A DNA stretch of 64,000 bases from Meconema thalassinum. Its lineage: Eukaryota > Arthropoda > Insecta > Orthoptera > Tettigoniidae. The stretch covers positions 131,475,572 to 131,539,571 of the forward strand of contig OX336389.2 in assembly GCA_946902985.2 (NCBI GenBank). The letters run 5' to 3'. The position numbers and the translations under genes are program-made. Below the pieces are notes generated by a model. It had not been told where the DNA came from, did not search any database, and saw only the letters and a program-made list of their open reading frames with translations. This document shows positions 1 to 10,079 of this stretch, one piece after another. Each line of letters starts with the position of its first letter. Positions within the stretch are counted from its first letter, which is position 1.

Positions 1-279
1 AATTACAACAACGGAAGAGGTAGATACTATAACAATGGTTATAATAGAAACTACAATAGAAATAACCAATACCAGAATCAGAATCAGAATTCTCAAGGTC
101 AGGTTATGACACCCGACAAGTATCAAGAAAGAGAGAAAGAAAGTCAGCAGTATCTGAAGGAATTACGAGAGAAGGAAGCTGAAAACCAAAAGAAAAGACA
201 GGATGTAGTGATCGATCCTGGTCCTTCTACAAGTCGGCAGAACTTAGAAAACAGGAATTCAGGACAGAAAAGAAAGTAG
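1..279 (+). CDS. C-terminal part of a gag-like retrotransposon protein (truncated by window)
   Basis: Reading frame 1 is open from base 1 to a TAG at 277-279 (92 codons) with no start in view. The first 40 residues are Asn/Tyr/Arg/Gln-rich with RGR and repeated N-N-Q patches. The remainder is highly charged with a KELREKEAE stretch that could be a short coiled coil, and the protein ends in a basic tail. Low-complexity RNA-binding-like tails of this kind are common in LTR-retrotransposon Gag proteins. The position about 185 bp upstream of a purine tract and an LTR supports that reading. No zinc knuckle or protease is visible. A gag-only non-autonomous element would explain a Gag-like tail sitting next to a 3' LTR. 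The family assignment is inference. Confidence 0.45.
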   Translation, partial: NYNNGRGRYYNNGYNRNYNRNNQYQNQNQNSQGQVMTPDKYQEREKESQQYLKELREKEAENQKKRQDVVIDPGPSTSRQNLENRNSGQKRK

Positions 280-450
280 AAAGGAGAGAATGCATTAGCC
301 ACACACAACCCAGAGACGAAGAGACTTATGATTAAGGAACATAGAAGAAATATCATACAAGAGTAGAATATAATTCAATTTCGTGTTCAAGTGAATTGAG
401 ATATTTATAACACAGAGTTTAAAAACAATTTGCAACTGTTTTTAAAACGT

Positions 451-463
451 GGTGAAGGGAGAA
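451..463 (+). promoter_or_regulatory. Putative polypurine tract at 3' LTR boundary
   Basis: GGTGAAGGGAGAA directly precedes the TG that starts the repeat shared with 60281. Similarity between the two copies begins exactly at that TG. A purine run against a TG-starting LTR is the expected plus-strand primer site. The segment 280-450 shows nothing else recognisable. Confidence 0.5.
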
Positions 464-2474
464 TGCCCCCGTAAATTGAATTATATTGAGACCACGATGG
501 CTGTATTGGCATATGTGAGTAAAGTTATGGCTGTCATAGTTGTGACGTGGATATTCATGACGTAGGCACGGATGACGTAGATTTCATGCAAGTAGGCTGA
601 TTGAGCTGATATTCTTGGTGACGTCATGATTTTGTTCAAGAAAGATCGGAGATTTACGACGCAGTCGCAGGAAACAAGGTATTGTGCTAAGGAAGAAGTT
701 ATGCTATTGGAGGAGAGACTCGAACCAATGAACGATAGTTTGGAAGGAAGACGGAGATTGCTGAAACTACGATATTTAATTACTTTTGGTATGCAGAATT
801 GTGGAAAACTATTTTCAGTTATGGCATTGATTTGGAATTATGAAGAAATTAATTTTGAGTTTTTGAAATTTGAAAATCCGTCAAGTATAGCCAAAGTTAA
901 AACTTCTAGCAATGACGCAGCAACAGGCTATGGAAGGGATGGATACGCCCCTTAAGAAGTTGATAAAAGGTCGTGCACAGAAGAGAGGAGCTCTCAGAAC
1001 TCATAATCTCAGAACTCATACGGATCATACCGCTGATACCGCATATATATATTTCAGATGTCATAGAGTCATTTTCGAGTGAATAAGTGAAGCAAGTTGT
1101 CTTTAGCGTGTGGTTAAAGCCCGGCGCATCGAACGAACACGGAGCAGTTCCATTTTACGCTGCTCGAAACTAGGTGAAGTTGAAACGCTCACATTAACGT
1201 TTCCACCAGATAAGATATCAAGAGTTAACTTCAGCCTTTATTATAATTCAATTGGGCAGTACAACATTGAGGTGTGTAGAAGATTTGAACAATTTCACAG
1301 TTATACTTCGAAAGATATTGGCACTTTAAGGCTGCCAACAAAAGTGATTTTCTCGCCACATGAGAAACACTTTTAAAATTCCACATTATACACTACGGCT
1401 GACACGTGGATTGCAACATTGATATTGGAGAATACGTATGGTAATACAACGATACAGTCTACTATGGAACATTATAATCTTGCAGTGCTTTCAATGATTA
1501 TAACAGTAGTTGAGATGGAAGGCTAAGGCTTTAATGCAATTGGGACATATATCTTTGGAGTGAAATAACAGCATGGAACTTCGTTAATCGTCATTCTACA
1601 AAAGCGAGCAGGTAGTGAACAGCCAACTACACTCATGCATCGTGAATCCATCGCTAAATTATATCAGATGACAGTGGAAATATTATCATACTCCACGATT
1701 ATGAATATTTCTGCGGAAATAACTGCAATAAACTTCATGGCGAATTCCTACTAGAACTTCAGGGAACTTTCAAGAGAGGCCAGGGTGGACCCGGCTCACA
1801 AAGAAGAGTTTTGCCAGAAGGATGTTTTTCGTATACATGGAGCAGTGCAATTTTCGGAGGAGGAAGCAGTTCGATTCTCCGAGGACGCTGATTCCAGGTT
1901 CGAGGACGGAGCACATCTTTACGCTGGTGAATTGGAACCAACAGCAGTTTTCTTTGAAAACTTTCCTCTAGAACTTCAATCACCAGATAAGGTAGTCGTG
2001 AACGTTTCTTGTATTATTTGAGTCTTGTAGCGATATCTGAGCAACCATTTTCCCATATTTTTCTGTCCTATCTTTTGCCCCATTTTCTTGATTGATATTT
2101 CTGTACTCAGTATACTTCGATGATTTATGCCTTTTTCTTCGATTTGTTGAGACATTGTTATGTCATTGGCATACTTAAATAATTTTGGATCAGTTGAGAC
2201 TGATAATTTAGATTCTTTCAGTAATTTGCATATTTTTGTAGTCACGATTTGACTGTAAAGTTAACGATTTGCTATGGCAGATTTGAATTCAGACAGCGTG
2301 TCATTTTATTAAAGTAATTCTATTCAGTAAATTACTTTGACCAATTTTCTGTCATCCTCAAGAAAGAAGAATGATTAAATGATTTTAGAGCGTTAAAATC
2401 TATTACGATATCGACGATCTTTGAAATACTAGTCGTCTTATGAACATGATTGCAACATAGACGTTTATCATTGC
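464..2474 (+). mobile_element. Long LTR-like repeat, copy A, left part (3' LTR interrupted by the Polinton)
   Basis: This is colinear with 60281-62257 with scattered substitutions and small indels. It begins TGCCCCCG. It contains a TATA-like ATATATATAT run at 1043-1053, followed by a TCATTTTCGAGTG stretch suitable as a transcription start. Together with 19674-about 21417 it forms a unit of >=3.7 kb, very long for an LTR. Short ORFs in it (626-955, 1110-1376) are also open in copy B, but most differences change amino acids, so they are not treated as genes. The right end of the LTR is not defined because copy B runs off the window. The alternative is another kind of long dispersed repeat. Confidence 0.6.
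2469..2474. repeat. Polinton target-site duplication, left copy
   Basis: CATTGC sits immediately outside the left TIR. The same 6 bp follows the right TIR at 19668-19673 and occurs once in the uninterrupted repeat copy at 62252-62257. Six-bp duplications are typical of Polinton integrases. Confidence 0.95.
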
Positions 2475-2556
2475 AGTAGTGGAGTGATAGGGGTTCTGCC
2501 CCACTTCAGAACATACATGTCATTACTACTAAGCCTTAGCCATGTAATATTTGTTG

Positions 2557-3380
2557 ATATCTCGCGAACCCATGGTTGGATGTTGACATATGAGGTGTCG
2601 TTGAACTCGAGCTGACGTCCTCTTTCTTATTGACCATGTATTATATTTTTCAAAAATTCTTTGAATTTTTTTGTTTTGCAACGTTGGTGATAGTTTGAAA
2701 ACCAAACATGGTAGAACGTTGTGCCATGGCTCAAACGAACGGCCTTTATGACCTTTATTTTTTGTAATAAAACTTTTTTATTTTTTATGTTTTTTTGAAA
2801 ACACTCGAATTTTGAAAATCCTATATTTTGGAAACTAGGAACTCTACAAAAAAGTTTGTTTGACGTAAATGAAAGGTCCCTACCCCCTCTACCCCCAAAA
2901 TAAATTTCAAGTCTCTAGGATGAAAACCTGTAGGTAGTAGTGTGGTAAGGACAGAGCTGTCTCACTTAGGAAGTTGTGAGCCCCTGCGACCTTGGAATGG
3001 AAGGAGCCATGCTAGGAGGGCGTGCTTGGATTCGTTTTTTCGTCTCGTCGTGCTCTTTACGGGAATGTAGGTGTCGAAAAGGTGAAAATCTGGAAACACG
3101 GTCTTTTTGGGGTAAAAACGTGATTTTAGACTTTTTGCTATATCTCGCGAACCAAGTATGCTAGAGACATGAACGAGGGGTCCAAGGACTCGGAGTGACG
3201 TCCTCTTTGCTATGGACCACTCGTTGCAATTTTTAAAAAAATTTGGAAACTCGATTTTGGGGTAAACACATGCTTTTTGTGATTTTGCTATATCTCGCGA
3301 ACCAATCATGCTAGAGGCATGAACGAGGGGTCCAAGGACTCGGGCTAACGCCCCCTTTCAAATGTGGTAGATATTTTTTT
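2557..3380. repeat. Degenerate direct repeats inside the left TIR
   Basis: The core ATATCTCGCGAACC occurs at 2557, 3140 and 3290. Each copy is followed by related text (a stretch containing TGACGTCC or TAACGCCC about 60 bp on). The last two copies are 150 bp apart. All are mirrored in the right TIR. Function is unknown; terminal-protein or integrase binding is possible. Confidence 0.7.
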
Positions 3381-3858
3381 TCAAAAAAGATAATTCACAA
3401 AGGGCCTAACGCCATACATGTTGAAAAAACGTTTTCTTTTTCTTTGCCTGTTTATAATGTCCATGAAGCGTGGCGGTTGAGAGAGAGACGATACGGCTGG
3501 GTGTGTGTGTTTCAACGAACCTGTCGCTGACCACGGTGGCTGTGTTCAATAGATCAATCGCTATTTCGACGGGTCGGTGTATGACAGAGCGAGGGTACGT
3601 TTTTTCACACTTTTTACCTTTAACGTGTAAACGGTGATGAGAACTTGGTTCTATGTTGGTCGAAGCGAGTACAGAAAACACACTTGCCGAGGAGCAGGAG
3701 GTGAATGTCATTTGAGCTTATGGGAAGTCGTTGATCTGACTTGACAACAGGTGACGCTTGAAGGTGAAATAATCTGACCATTGTGCTGGCAGGGAAGTGC
3801 GAAAGGCGTGCACACATGTGTGAAACCACAGGCACGCTAAACCAGTGACATCCTGTCT

Positions 3859-4060
3859 TGCTTCGTACGTGACAAAATGCAAGTCCATGTGAAATTTGAT
3901 CTACCGCAGGTGTTCGCTTGGGTGTTATCTGTCCACGTGCGCGATAACTGTTAACAAGTCACATTCTGTTTTGCTTCGTACGTGACAAAATGCAAGTTCA
4001 GGTGAAATTTGATCCGGCACAGGTGTTCAGGTTGGACGTTAGCTGCCCACGTGCACGATA
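3859..4060. repeat. 113-bp direct repeat at inner end of left TIR
   Basis: TGCTTCGTACGTGACAAAAT starts at 3859 and again at 3972. The two units carry similar downstream text ending in a CACGTGC(A/G)CGATAA motif. They are mirrored at 18080-18290. Confidence 0.65.
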
Positions 4061-4110
4061 AGAGAATGTTCAAAGCATGGGAAAACAAAAGATTATACAT
4101 GCAACGTAGC

Positions 4111-4140
4111 ATATATAAAGACATGTCGTTATCATTTCCA
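4111..4140 (+). promoter_or_regulatory. TATA box and initiator for the PolB transcript
   Basis: ATATATAAAG at 4111-4120 is followed about 10-15 bp later by TTATCATTT. It lies just inside the left TIR boundary and faces PolB. The 4140-4697 leader is AT-rich and has intron-like borders: GTAGGTATA near 4243 with TTTGTTTGCAG near 4340, and GTGAGATTTG near 4475 with TTTCTTTTTAG near 4587. A spliced 5' leader is therefore possible. Confidence 0.45.
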
Positions 4141-4697
4141 CGCGCACTTAGGTGACTACCTTTGAACACACTGCGTTGCATGAAACCCCTGGTCTTGTTT
4201 ATCAGTTTTGGTGTTGGTGGAAAATACTTAACCTTGTTGTGGGGTAGGTATATATTTATATATTTATTGATTTTTATATAAATACATGCAATTATTTATT
4301 GATTAGGTAATTAATGATTTTATTTATTTATTTGTTTGCAGATAACGTGTATAGCCTACCTGTCGTGTGTCTGTGGGAAATATATTAAAGAAAGAGAAAG
4401 ACAGACCGATAGAAGAGGAAACCATTTCCACACTAGCCCACGAGACGGGAATATAGCAAAGCATTACACGTCAAAGTGAGATTTGTTTTATTATATAATA
4501 TAACCTGTTTGATTTTGTTTTGTTTATGAAATGCATAAACTATATGGAATGGATATACTTATGGTGGTTTATTTTATTTCTTTTTAGAGTGTTGGAAAAC
4601 GCTTGACCTTTGTTAATAACCAGGAACGTGTGTGTTTGGGACCATTGTCAAGCAGTCTACAGCTGAAAACTCAGGTGAGAGTGTTCTTTCTAAAATA

Positions 4698-7600
4698 ATG
4701 TCTTTTACTGCTGCTGCCGATAGCCCAACTTGGGAACCTCTAAACAGTTGTTTCAAATCACGTGTGTGCTCTGGCCGCGTGGTCAATGTTAGAATAAGTT
4801 TGATTCCCAAAGAATTTTTACAATCTTGTTTTGAAATTTTTAAAATTGAAATTTGTACAGCACAAAGGTTGCATACGGCTTTAAAGGTGAATACAGAACT
4901 GGTGTGCGATTTCATATATAAAAAGAAGGACGTGGAGCATAAAGAGACATTTTATATTTGCAGTAAAATGCAAGAGCTATTCATAGCCCATAATTTGGAA
5001 CAGTGGTATGAAACCCACGTGGTGAATGCCTTGCTATCAAAATTTGATAAACTGCAACAAGGACCGAGTGGTCTAGCCTTAGACAAAATTCATCATTTGC
5101 AAATCAACATTTGTCAATTCAACCCGTTGAATGCTGGGTCTAGCTATATTAAAACACCACCAGCAATAGCTTCGAAAAAGGCTGTGGTGAATATTAAGAA
5201 TCGTGACAATGATTGCTTTCTGTGGGCTGTGGCTGCGTATTTGCAGCCAGCACAAGACCGTCATGTTAACAGACCAGCAAAGTACAAGGCCAAGTTTGTC
5301 GAATTGAAACAAACTTTAAATTTAACTCGAGTGTCGTTCCCTATGGACTTAACCGAGATCCATAGGTTTGAACAAAATAACCAGGACTTTTCGTTCATGG
5401 TGTATGGCCTTGACGGTGATGTGATTGTGGGTCCTCTTTATGCCACAAAAGAACCGAAACGACATCACATTCATCTTTTATATTTATCTGTAGGAGAAGT
5501 GAATCACTATTGCCTGATTAAAAGCTTAAGTAGATTGCTAAGCAGTCAAGTGTCTAAATATAAATGTAAAAAGCATATTTGTGATCGATGCTTGCAATAT
5601 TTTACAACCCCTACGCTCTTAGAACGTCATAGGGTAGATTGTGTTACTCAGGAAGCGGTGAGATTGATATTACCACAAGGGGACAAGGCTGTGTTAAAGT
5701 TTAAGGACATTCACAAGCGTGACACTGTTCCCTATGTGGTATATGCAGATTTCGAAGCTCTCACCACACCCATGGCGGGATGTGAACCAGATCCCACCAT
5801 CAGCTCAACCACACCCATTCAAAAACATGAACCCTTTGCCATAGGATTTAATGTGGTGTGTGCCCATGACCCCACACAATCCGTTTACAAATATCGTGAG
5901 GGGCCAGATTGTGCCAAATGGTTCTTGGATGAACTTGTCAAGTTGGCCGACCATGTACAGGAATTACTGGACCACCCAGTACCCATGAGCCTATCTCCAG
6001 AACAACAGCAGCAGTATGAGCATGCCACGACATGCCATATTTGCGAAAAGCCACTGATCAGTGCTGAAGACACCGTTCGTGATCACTCACACTTTACGGG
6101 GCAGTTTCGTGGAGCTGCGCATAGTAAATGCAATTTGAACTTTCCAGCTCCTCGTTTCATCGGTGTCTTTTTCCACAATCTGGCAAATTATGACATTCAG
6201 TTTTTGATTCGTGAATTGGGCCATGTCAACAAGGGCTCGTTTGCCATTATTCCCCAAAACCATGAGCGTTTTACGGCCCTGACATGGAGGTTGAGCAACT
6301 TTAGCATTCGATTTTTGGATTCCTTTAAGTTTATGACGTCCTCGCTAGACAGCCTTGTGAATGGCTTGAATGAGGAGGAATTAAAAAATACTAGAATGCA
6401 TTTTAATGATCCTGAGCAATTTCAGTTGTGCATTCGGAAAGGTATATTCCCGTATGATTTCTGCAACAGCTGGGACGTGTTAAAGCAAAGAAAACTCCCA
6501 CCACAAGAGAAATTTTACTCCAAACTAACACGCAGTACCATTTCCGATGAAGACTATGCACATGCATGTCAAGTTTGGCGAGTGTTTGGCATGAACACGC
6601 TAAGTGAATATGCTTTGCATTACCTAAAACTGGATGTATTGCTGCTCACTGATGTGTTTGAAAAATTCCGTAACTTGTGTCAACACATTTACGGTCTTGA
6701 CCCGGCTCACTATTATACGAGTCCTGGACTCTCGTTTGATGCCGCTTTGAAATACACTCAAGTGGAATTGGATTTACTCACTGATGTAGACATGGTTCTA
6801 TTTTTTGAAAAGGGCATTCGTGGCGGCTTTGTGTCGCTTAACCAGCGCCATGCTGAAGCGAACAATGTCTACATGCCTGATTATTCACCAGACAAACCAG
6901 AATCGTACTTAATGTACTATGACGTGAATAATTTGTACGGTTACGCCATGAGTCAGCCTTTGCCCTATGGGAAGTTTGCTTGGCTGACAGACAAACAAGT
7001 GTCAGAATTTGATGTGAACATGGCTAGCCAAGAAACAGGCCGTGGATATGTGCTAGAAGTGGATATTGAATATCCCTCATCCCTGTATGATGAACATGCC
7101 GATTTCCCATTCTGTCTTGAGCAAATGGTTCCCCCTGACAGTAAAGTGAAAATTGAAAAACTCATGGGCACACTTTACAACAAAAATCGGTATGTGCTAC
7201 ATATCCAAATGTTGGTGCAATGCCTCGCCCAAGGCTTGGTGTTGAAGAAAATCCACAGGGGTATTTCTTTTGCTCAAAAAGCATGGCTTGAGCCATACAT
7301 GCGACTCAACACAGAGCACCGACAAATGGCAACACAGCAGTTTGAAATTAATTTTTTTAAATTAATGAACAACTGCATCTATGGCAAGTCCATGGAGAAT
7401 GTCCGCAAATACCGTGACATTAAATTAGTGAATGTCTGGGAGGGGCAGTGGGGTGCCCGGCGGTACATTGCCAAGCCAAATTTCAAATCGATCAAAATTA
7501 TCGATGAGGATTTGGCTACTATTGAAATGAGTAAGACCAGCGTGACCATGGATAAGCCCATTTACTTGGGTCAAGTCATTTTAGACTTTTCTAAATCGGT

Positions 7601-8147
7601 CATGTATCGATTCCACTATGAGTTTGCCAAACGCCATTTTGAGGACGTCTCTCTTTTGTATATGGATACGGACTCATTCATTTACCACATTCGCCACTGC
7701 AACCCCTATGACGTCATGAGGCAACATAGTGACTGGTTTGACACCTCTTGCTATAGTGCTGACAACGTGTTTCAGCTGCCCATAAAAAACAAGAAGGAAA
7801 TGGGCGTTTTAAAAGATGAATGCGGTGATTCCATTATGACGGAATTCGTAGGTTTGGCTTCGAAAATGTATGCTTACCGCACACTCGATTGTAAGGAAGC
7901 CAAGAGAGCAAAAGGTGTAGGTAGGGCAGTGGTAAAATCGCTACGTGTTGATGACTATCTAGCGGTTTTACTTACTGGCAAAGCTATGTCTCATACACAG
8001 TGCAGGATACAATCCAGCAACCATCATTTGTATCTTGTGGAACAGAGAAAACGCACCCTCGCCTCCATGGATAACAAGCGTGTGTGGGCTGATGACCTGC
8101 TCACCAGCCTGCCCTGGGGTTATGATCGCAAGGAGGAGAAGGTGTGA
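4698..8147 (+). CDS. polB: Protein-primed family B DNA polymerase (Polinton PolB)
   Basis: This enzyme replicates the element. The frame opens at 4620, but the first ATG is 4698, giving 1149 aa. The upstream GTG is unlikely as a eukaryotic start. From the ATG, the 3'-5' exonuclease motifs are DFE near residue 351, NLANYD near 499 and YLKLDVLLL near 646. The polymerase motifs are motif A YDVNNLYG (D742), motif B NNCIYGKS near 895 and motif C YMDTDSF (second D at 992). All catalytic residues are present. The N-terminal part carries a possible cysteine-protease-like module (NDCF with Cys 173, HYC with His 270), a C2H2-like finger (CDRC...H...C, about residues 294-314) and an HNH/endonuclease-VII-like zinc motif (CHIC near 446, RDHSHFTG, KCNLNF). 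No internal stop or frameshift is seen. It is the only gene between the left TIR and the convergent leftward block. Confidence 0.96.
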   Translation: MSFTAAADSPTWEPLNSCFKSRVCSGRVVNVRISLIPKEFLQSCFEIFKIEICTAQRLHTALKVNTELVCDFIYKKKDVEHKETFYICSKMQELFIAHNLEQWYETHVVNALLSKFDKLQQGPSGLALDKIHHLQINICQFNPLNAGSSYIKTPPAIASKKAVVNIKNRDNDCFLWAVAAYLQPAQDRHVNRPAKYKAKFVELKQTLNLTRVSFPMDLTEIHRFEQNNQDFSFMVYGLDGDVIVGPLYATKEPKRHHIHLLYLSVGEVNHYCLIKSLSRLLSSQVSKYKCKKHICDRCLQYFTTPTLLERHRVDCVTQEAVRLILPQGDKAVLKFKDIHKRDTVPYVVYADFEALTTPMAGCEPDPTISSTTPIQKHEPFAIGFNVVCAHDPTQSVYKYREGPDCAKWFLDELVKLADHVQELLDHPVPMSLSPEQQQQYEHATTCHICEKPLISAEDTVRDHSHFTGQFRGAAHSKCNLNFPAPRFIGVFFHNLANYDIQFLIRELGHVNKGSFAIIPQNHERFTALTWRLSNFSIRFLDSFKFMTSSLDSLVNGLNEEELKNTRMHFNDPEQFQLCIRKGIFPYDFCNSWDVLKQRKLPPQEKFYSKLTRSTISDEDYAHACQVWRVFGMNTLSEYALHYLKLDVLLLTDVFEKFRNLCQHIYGLDPAHYYTSPGLSFDAALKYTQVELDLLTDVDMVLFFEKGIRGGFVSLNQRHAEANNVYMPDYSPDKPESYLMYYDVNNLYGYAMSQPLPYGKFAWLTDKQVSEFDVNMASQETGRGYVLEVDIEYPSSLYDEHADFPFCLEQMVPPDSKVKIEKLMGTLYNKNRYVLHIQMLVQCLAQGLVLKKIHRGISFAQKAWLEPYMRLNTEHRQMATQQFEINFFKLMNNCIYGKSMENVRKYRDIKLVNVWEGQWGARRYIAKPNFKSIKIIDEDLATIEMSKTSVTMDKPIYLGQVILDFSKSVMYRFHYEFAKRHFEDVSLLYMDTDSFIYHIRHCNPYDVMRQHSDWFDTSCYSADNVFQLPIKNKKEMGVLKDECGDSIMTEFVGLASKMYAYRTLDCKEAKRAKGVGRAVVKSLRVDDYLAVLLTGKAMSHTQCRIQSSNHHLYLVEQRKRTLASMDNKRVWADDLLTSLPWGYDRKEEKV

Positions 8148-9268
8148 TTTCATTGTTTAATCGTTTATGGGACATGGCTTTATGTAACTTGTAGATTTAG
8201 TATTTTGTAAATATTGGTTTCTGTCATTGTAAATAGTAGATTTTGTAAATAGTGACAACCCACTTGGACGTTTTGCTCTTTAAAAAGTTCTATGCAACCT
8301 TATTTTTTTTAAATTTTTTGATTGGTAAATAGTTTGATTCTTTTAACGCTGTACAAAGTTGAATTTTTTTTGTAAATATGAAATAAGTAAGATTTTTAGT
8401 AACTTTAATAACTAGTATTTAATTATTTTTCGTAATGTAAATGATAAACTAAAATGTTTTTTTTTTGGGATGAGTGAGCATGTCGAGAATGTGCTTTTGG
8501 GAATAAATAAAGTGGTTGTGTTTGTTCCCAAAGACAGATGTGAATGTATGACTGGAGAGAGAAAACTGGTGTGTATGATTGACCAGAGCAAACACGATGA
8601 GGTAGGGTGGGTGGGTGGGGAGGGGGGTAAATGGTCACTTTTATACTTATTTTGTTTTAAATAGTTTCGTTTTTTCATTGAAATGTGGCAGACAATAGAC
8701 ATTATTTTTGTAAAAACAGTCTTACCTGCAGTAGTTGTAGACCTCGACGTTTCTCCAAACACGCATTAGCACTTTGCAGTATTATCAAGGTCAAGCACTT
8801 GCATCAACATGATTGTCAAATCTCAACTTTCGACATACACCAAATGGAAAAATGTGAAAACAGCAAAATGGAAAATCCATGTTTCCATATCACCAAAAAC
8901 GCAAAACTTAAAACGGACATTAAAAAAAACTGGAAATGGCCATATGTGAAATATGAAAATTCAAAAACTTCAAACGGACATTGTTTAAAAAGTGTCATCA
9001 GCAAAATGGAAAAATCCATCTCATCAAAAACGTTAGACTTGAAACGAACGTTTTCAAAAACTGTAAATTGCAAATTGGCAAATGACAGTGTGTGGAATTC
9101 ATTATGTGTGAAATGTGTAAAATGAAAAAATCAGCCATCAACATCACGATTTCTTAAAATTAAAAATAACAAATCATTGTGCTCTGGTAAACCTTTGTTT
9201 TTATTTCATAGTCATAGTGAATTGACAAAAGAAAAATAGAAGACAAACAAATCCCAATTCCTCACTCC
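8148..9268. other. AT-rich convergent intergenic region, no convincing gene
   Basis: This 1.1-kb stretch lies between the PolB stop and the end of the leftward gene block. Short ORFs exist. One of 64 aa starts at ATG 8470. One of 146 aa, Lys/Ser-rich, at 8685-9125 opens with GTG and is built from degenerate repeats of AAAATGGAAAA and CATCA(C/G)AAA-type words (8818-9070). Neither resembles a known family. The AT-rich stretch and AATAAA at 8505 would suit 3' ends of converging transcripts. Confidence 0.6.
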
Positions 9269-9715
9269 TCAATGTTTATGTCCATGCATCATCAACTTTC
9301 CTTTCATAGCACTCATGACAATTAGGGCTGCCATTCTTTCACCCACTGAGGCATCACTGGATGTGAAACGTTGTTTAGCTTTCTTTAATAACAATTTATC
9401 TGCCACATGTCTTAAACCAGGATGACTATGGCGATAAGAAAGGTCATGTTCCTTGCATGCTTGATCCAAAAGATTAATGGGTACATCACCACGTTGTAAA
9501 CGTTTTTCGAGACGAGTTCCAGGGCCGCAAAAACGATAACCTGGAAGATGGATTTCGAAAGGTAGGTATTGAATCACTTTGTCAATGACGCCATTGCCAG
9601 TACAGGTCTGGCATATCCTTTTCCATCGATGGTAAAAAGGTTTGGTCTTCCTCCTCCTCTGTGGACGATGTTTGTGTTTGTTGTTGTTGTTGTTGTTGTT
9701 GCTTTTTCTCGCCAT
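9269..9715 (-). CDS. Phospholipase A2-domain protein of Polinton (VP1u-like PLA2)
   Basis: The protein is 148 aa from ATG 9715 in good Kozak context (gtcATGgc). The frame continues upstream only to a TTG. The N-terminus has a poly-Asn run and a basic RRRK patch. The middle carries the PLA2 signature: calcium-loop-like CGPGT, then ACKEHDLSY with the His-Asp pair about 25 residues later. Small PLA2 domains of this type occur in parvovirus capsid proteins and in several Polintons and related viruses. There they are thought to breach endosomal membranes; that role is inference here. The start overlaps the preceding gene by about 134 bp in another frame. It is the last gene of the leftward block. 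Confidence 0.75.
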   Translation of the reverse strand: MARKSNNNNNNNKHKHRPQRRRKTKPFYHRWKRICQTCTGNGVIDKVIQYLPFEIHLPGYRFCGPGTRLEKRLQRGDVPINLLDQACKEHDLSYRHSHPGLRHVADKLLLKKAKQRFTSSDASVGERMAALIVMSAMKGKLMMHGHKH

Positions 9716-10058
9716 GACACTCGTGGAATGATTCAACAAAGTCTTTACATGGACTTTTATGACCTTGATACAGTTTCACTAGCTGGCAAGTCGCACACTG
9801 ACGCATAGACGGTATTTTTGCCATGGCCACTTGCTTATGGTGATCGTAATCCGTACAGGGTTGCAATTCACTCAACACAGGGTCTTGAGTCCATGATTTT
9901 GGTACATGTTGCCAGATTTCTTTCACTGCATTGGCGGCCACATAATAAATGAACGACTTGGGCAGCGCCAAGAGTTCCTCTTTGGTAAAACTGTCTAGTT
10001 TCTTTTTGCACACAAAGAACTTGCCGATGGCTTTGTCCGTAGCATTGCCTTTCTCCAT
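9582..10058 (-). CDS. Polinton accessory protein, unknown function, Cys-containing with poly-Gln
   Basis: The protein is 158 aa with ATG at 10058. I do not recognise the family. It contains a CATC pair near residue 88 and a C-x10-C pair (CKDFVESFHEC) near 105-115. These are followed by eight Gln, an acidic TEEEED patch, and a short tail. The CAA run that encodes poly-Gln here encodes poly-Asn in the overlapping PLA2 frame. The position between the PLA2 gene and the next leftward gene suggests a virion or accessory role, but nothing in the sequence proves it. Confidence 0.6.
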   Translation of the reverse strand: MEKGNATDKAIGKFFVCKKKLDSFTKEELLALPKSFIYYVAANAVKEIWQHVPKSWTQDPVLSELQPCTDYDHHKQVAMAKIPSMRQCATCQLVKLYQGHKSPCKDFVESFHECHGEKKQQQQQQQQTQTSSTEEEEDQTFLPSMEKDMPDLYWQWRH

Positions 10059-10079
10059 GGTATCACGTGCTGTAGATGT

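Larger units (their letters stand above)
2475..4081. repeat. Polinton left terminal inverted repeat (about 1.6 kb)
   Basis: This is the reverse complement of 18061-19667. The outer about 1.36 kb is nearly identical: I noticed one substitution near 3425 and one T6/A7 homopolymer difference near 3036. The innermost about 230 bp (3850-4081) differs at roughly a dozen positions. Short ORFs here recur on the opposite strand in the right TIR and are not genes. Confidence 0.95.

Noticed and set aside
626..955. 109-codon ORF also open in LTR copy B (60443-60772), and the 88-codon ORF 1110-1376 versus 60894-61160
   Set aside because: Differences between copies mostly change amino acids and no family is recognised. 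Retention of an open frame in two similar sequences is not evidence of coding.
464..2474. Segmental duplication as the explanation for the two 3.7-kb copies
   Set aside because: Similarity starts exactly at TG, after unrelated flanks (a purine tract in A, a broken SINE in B). This fits transposition better.
3406..3835. ORFs in the left TIR that recur in the right TIR (18306-18735)
   Set aside because: They are identical only because the TIRs are inverted copies. They have no protein-like features.
4632..4697. GTG start adding 22 residues to PolB
   Set aside because: Eukaryotic translation rarely uses GTG. The first ATG (4698) precedes all recognised motifs.
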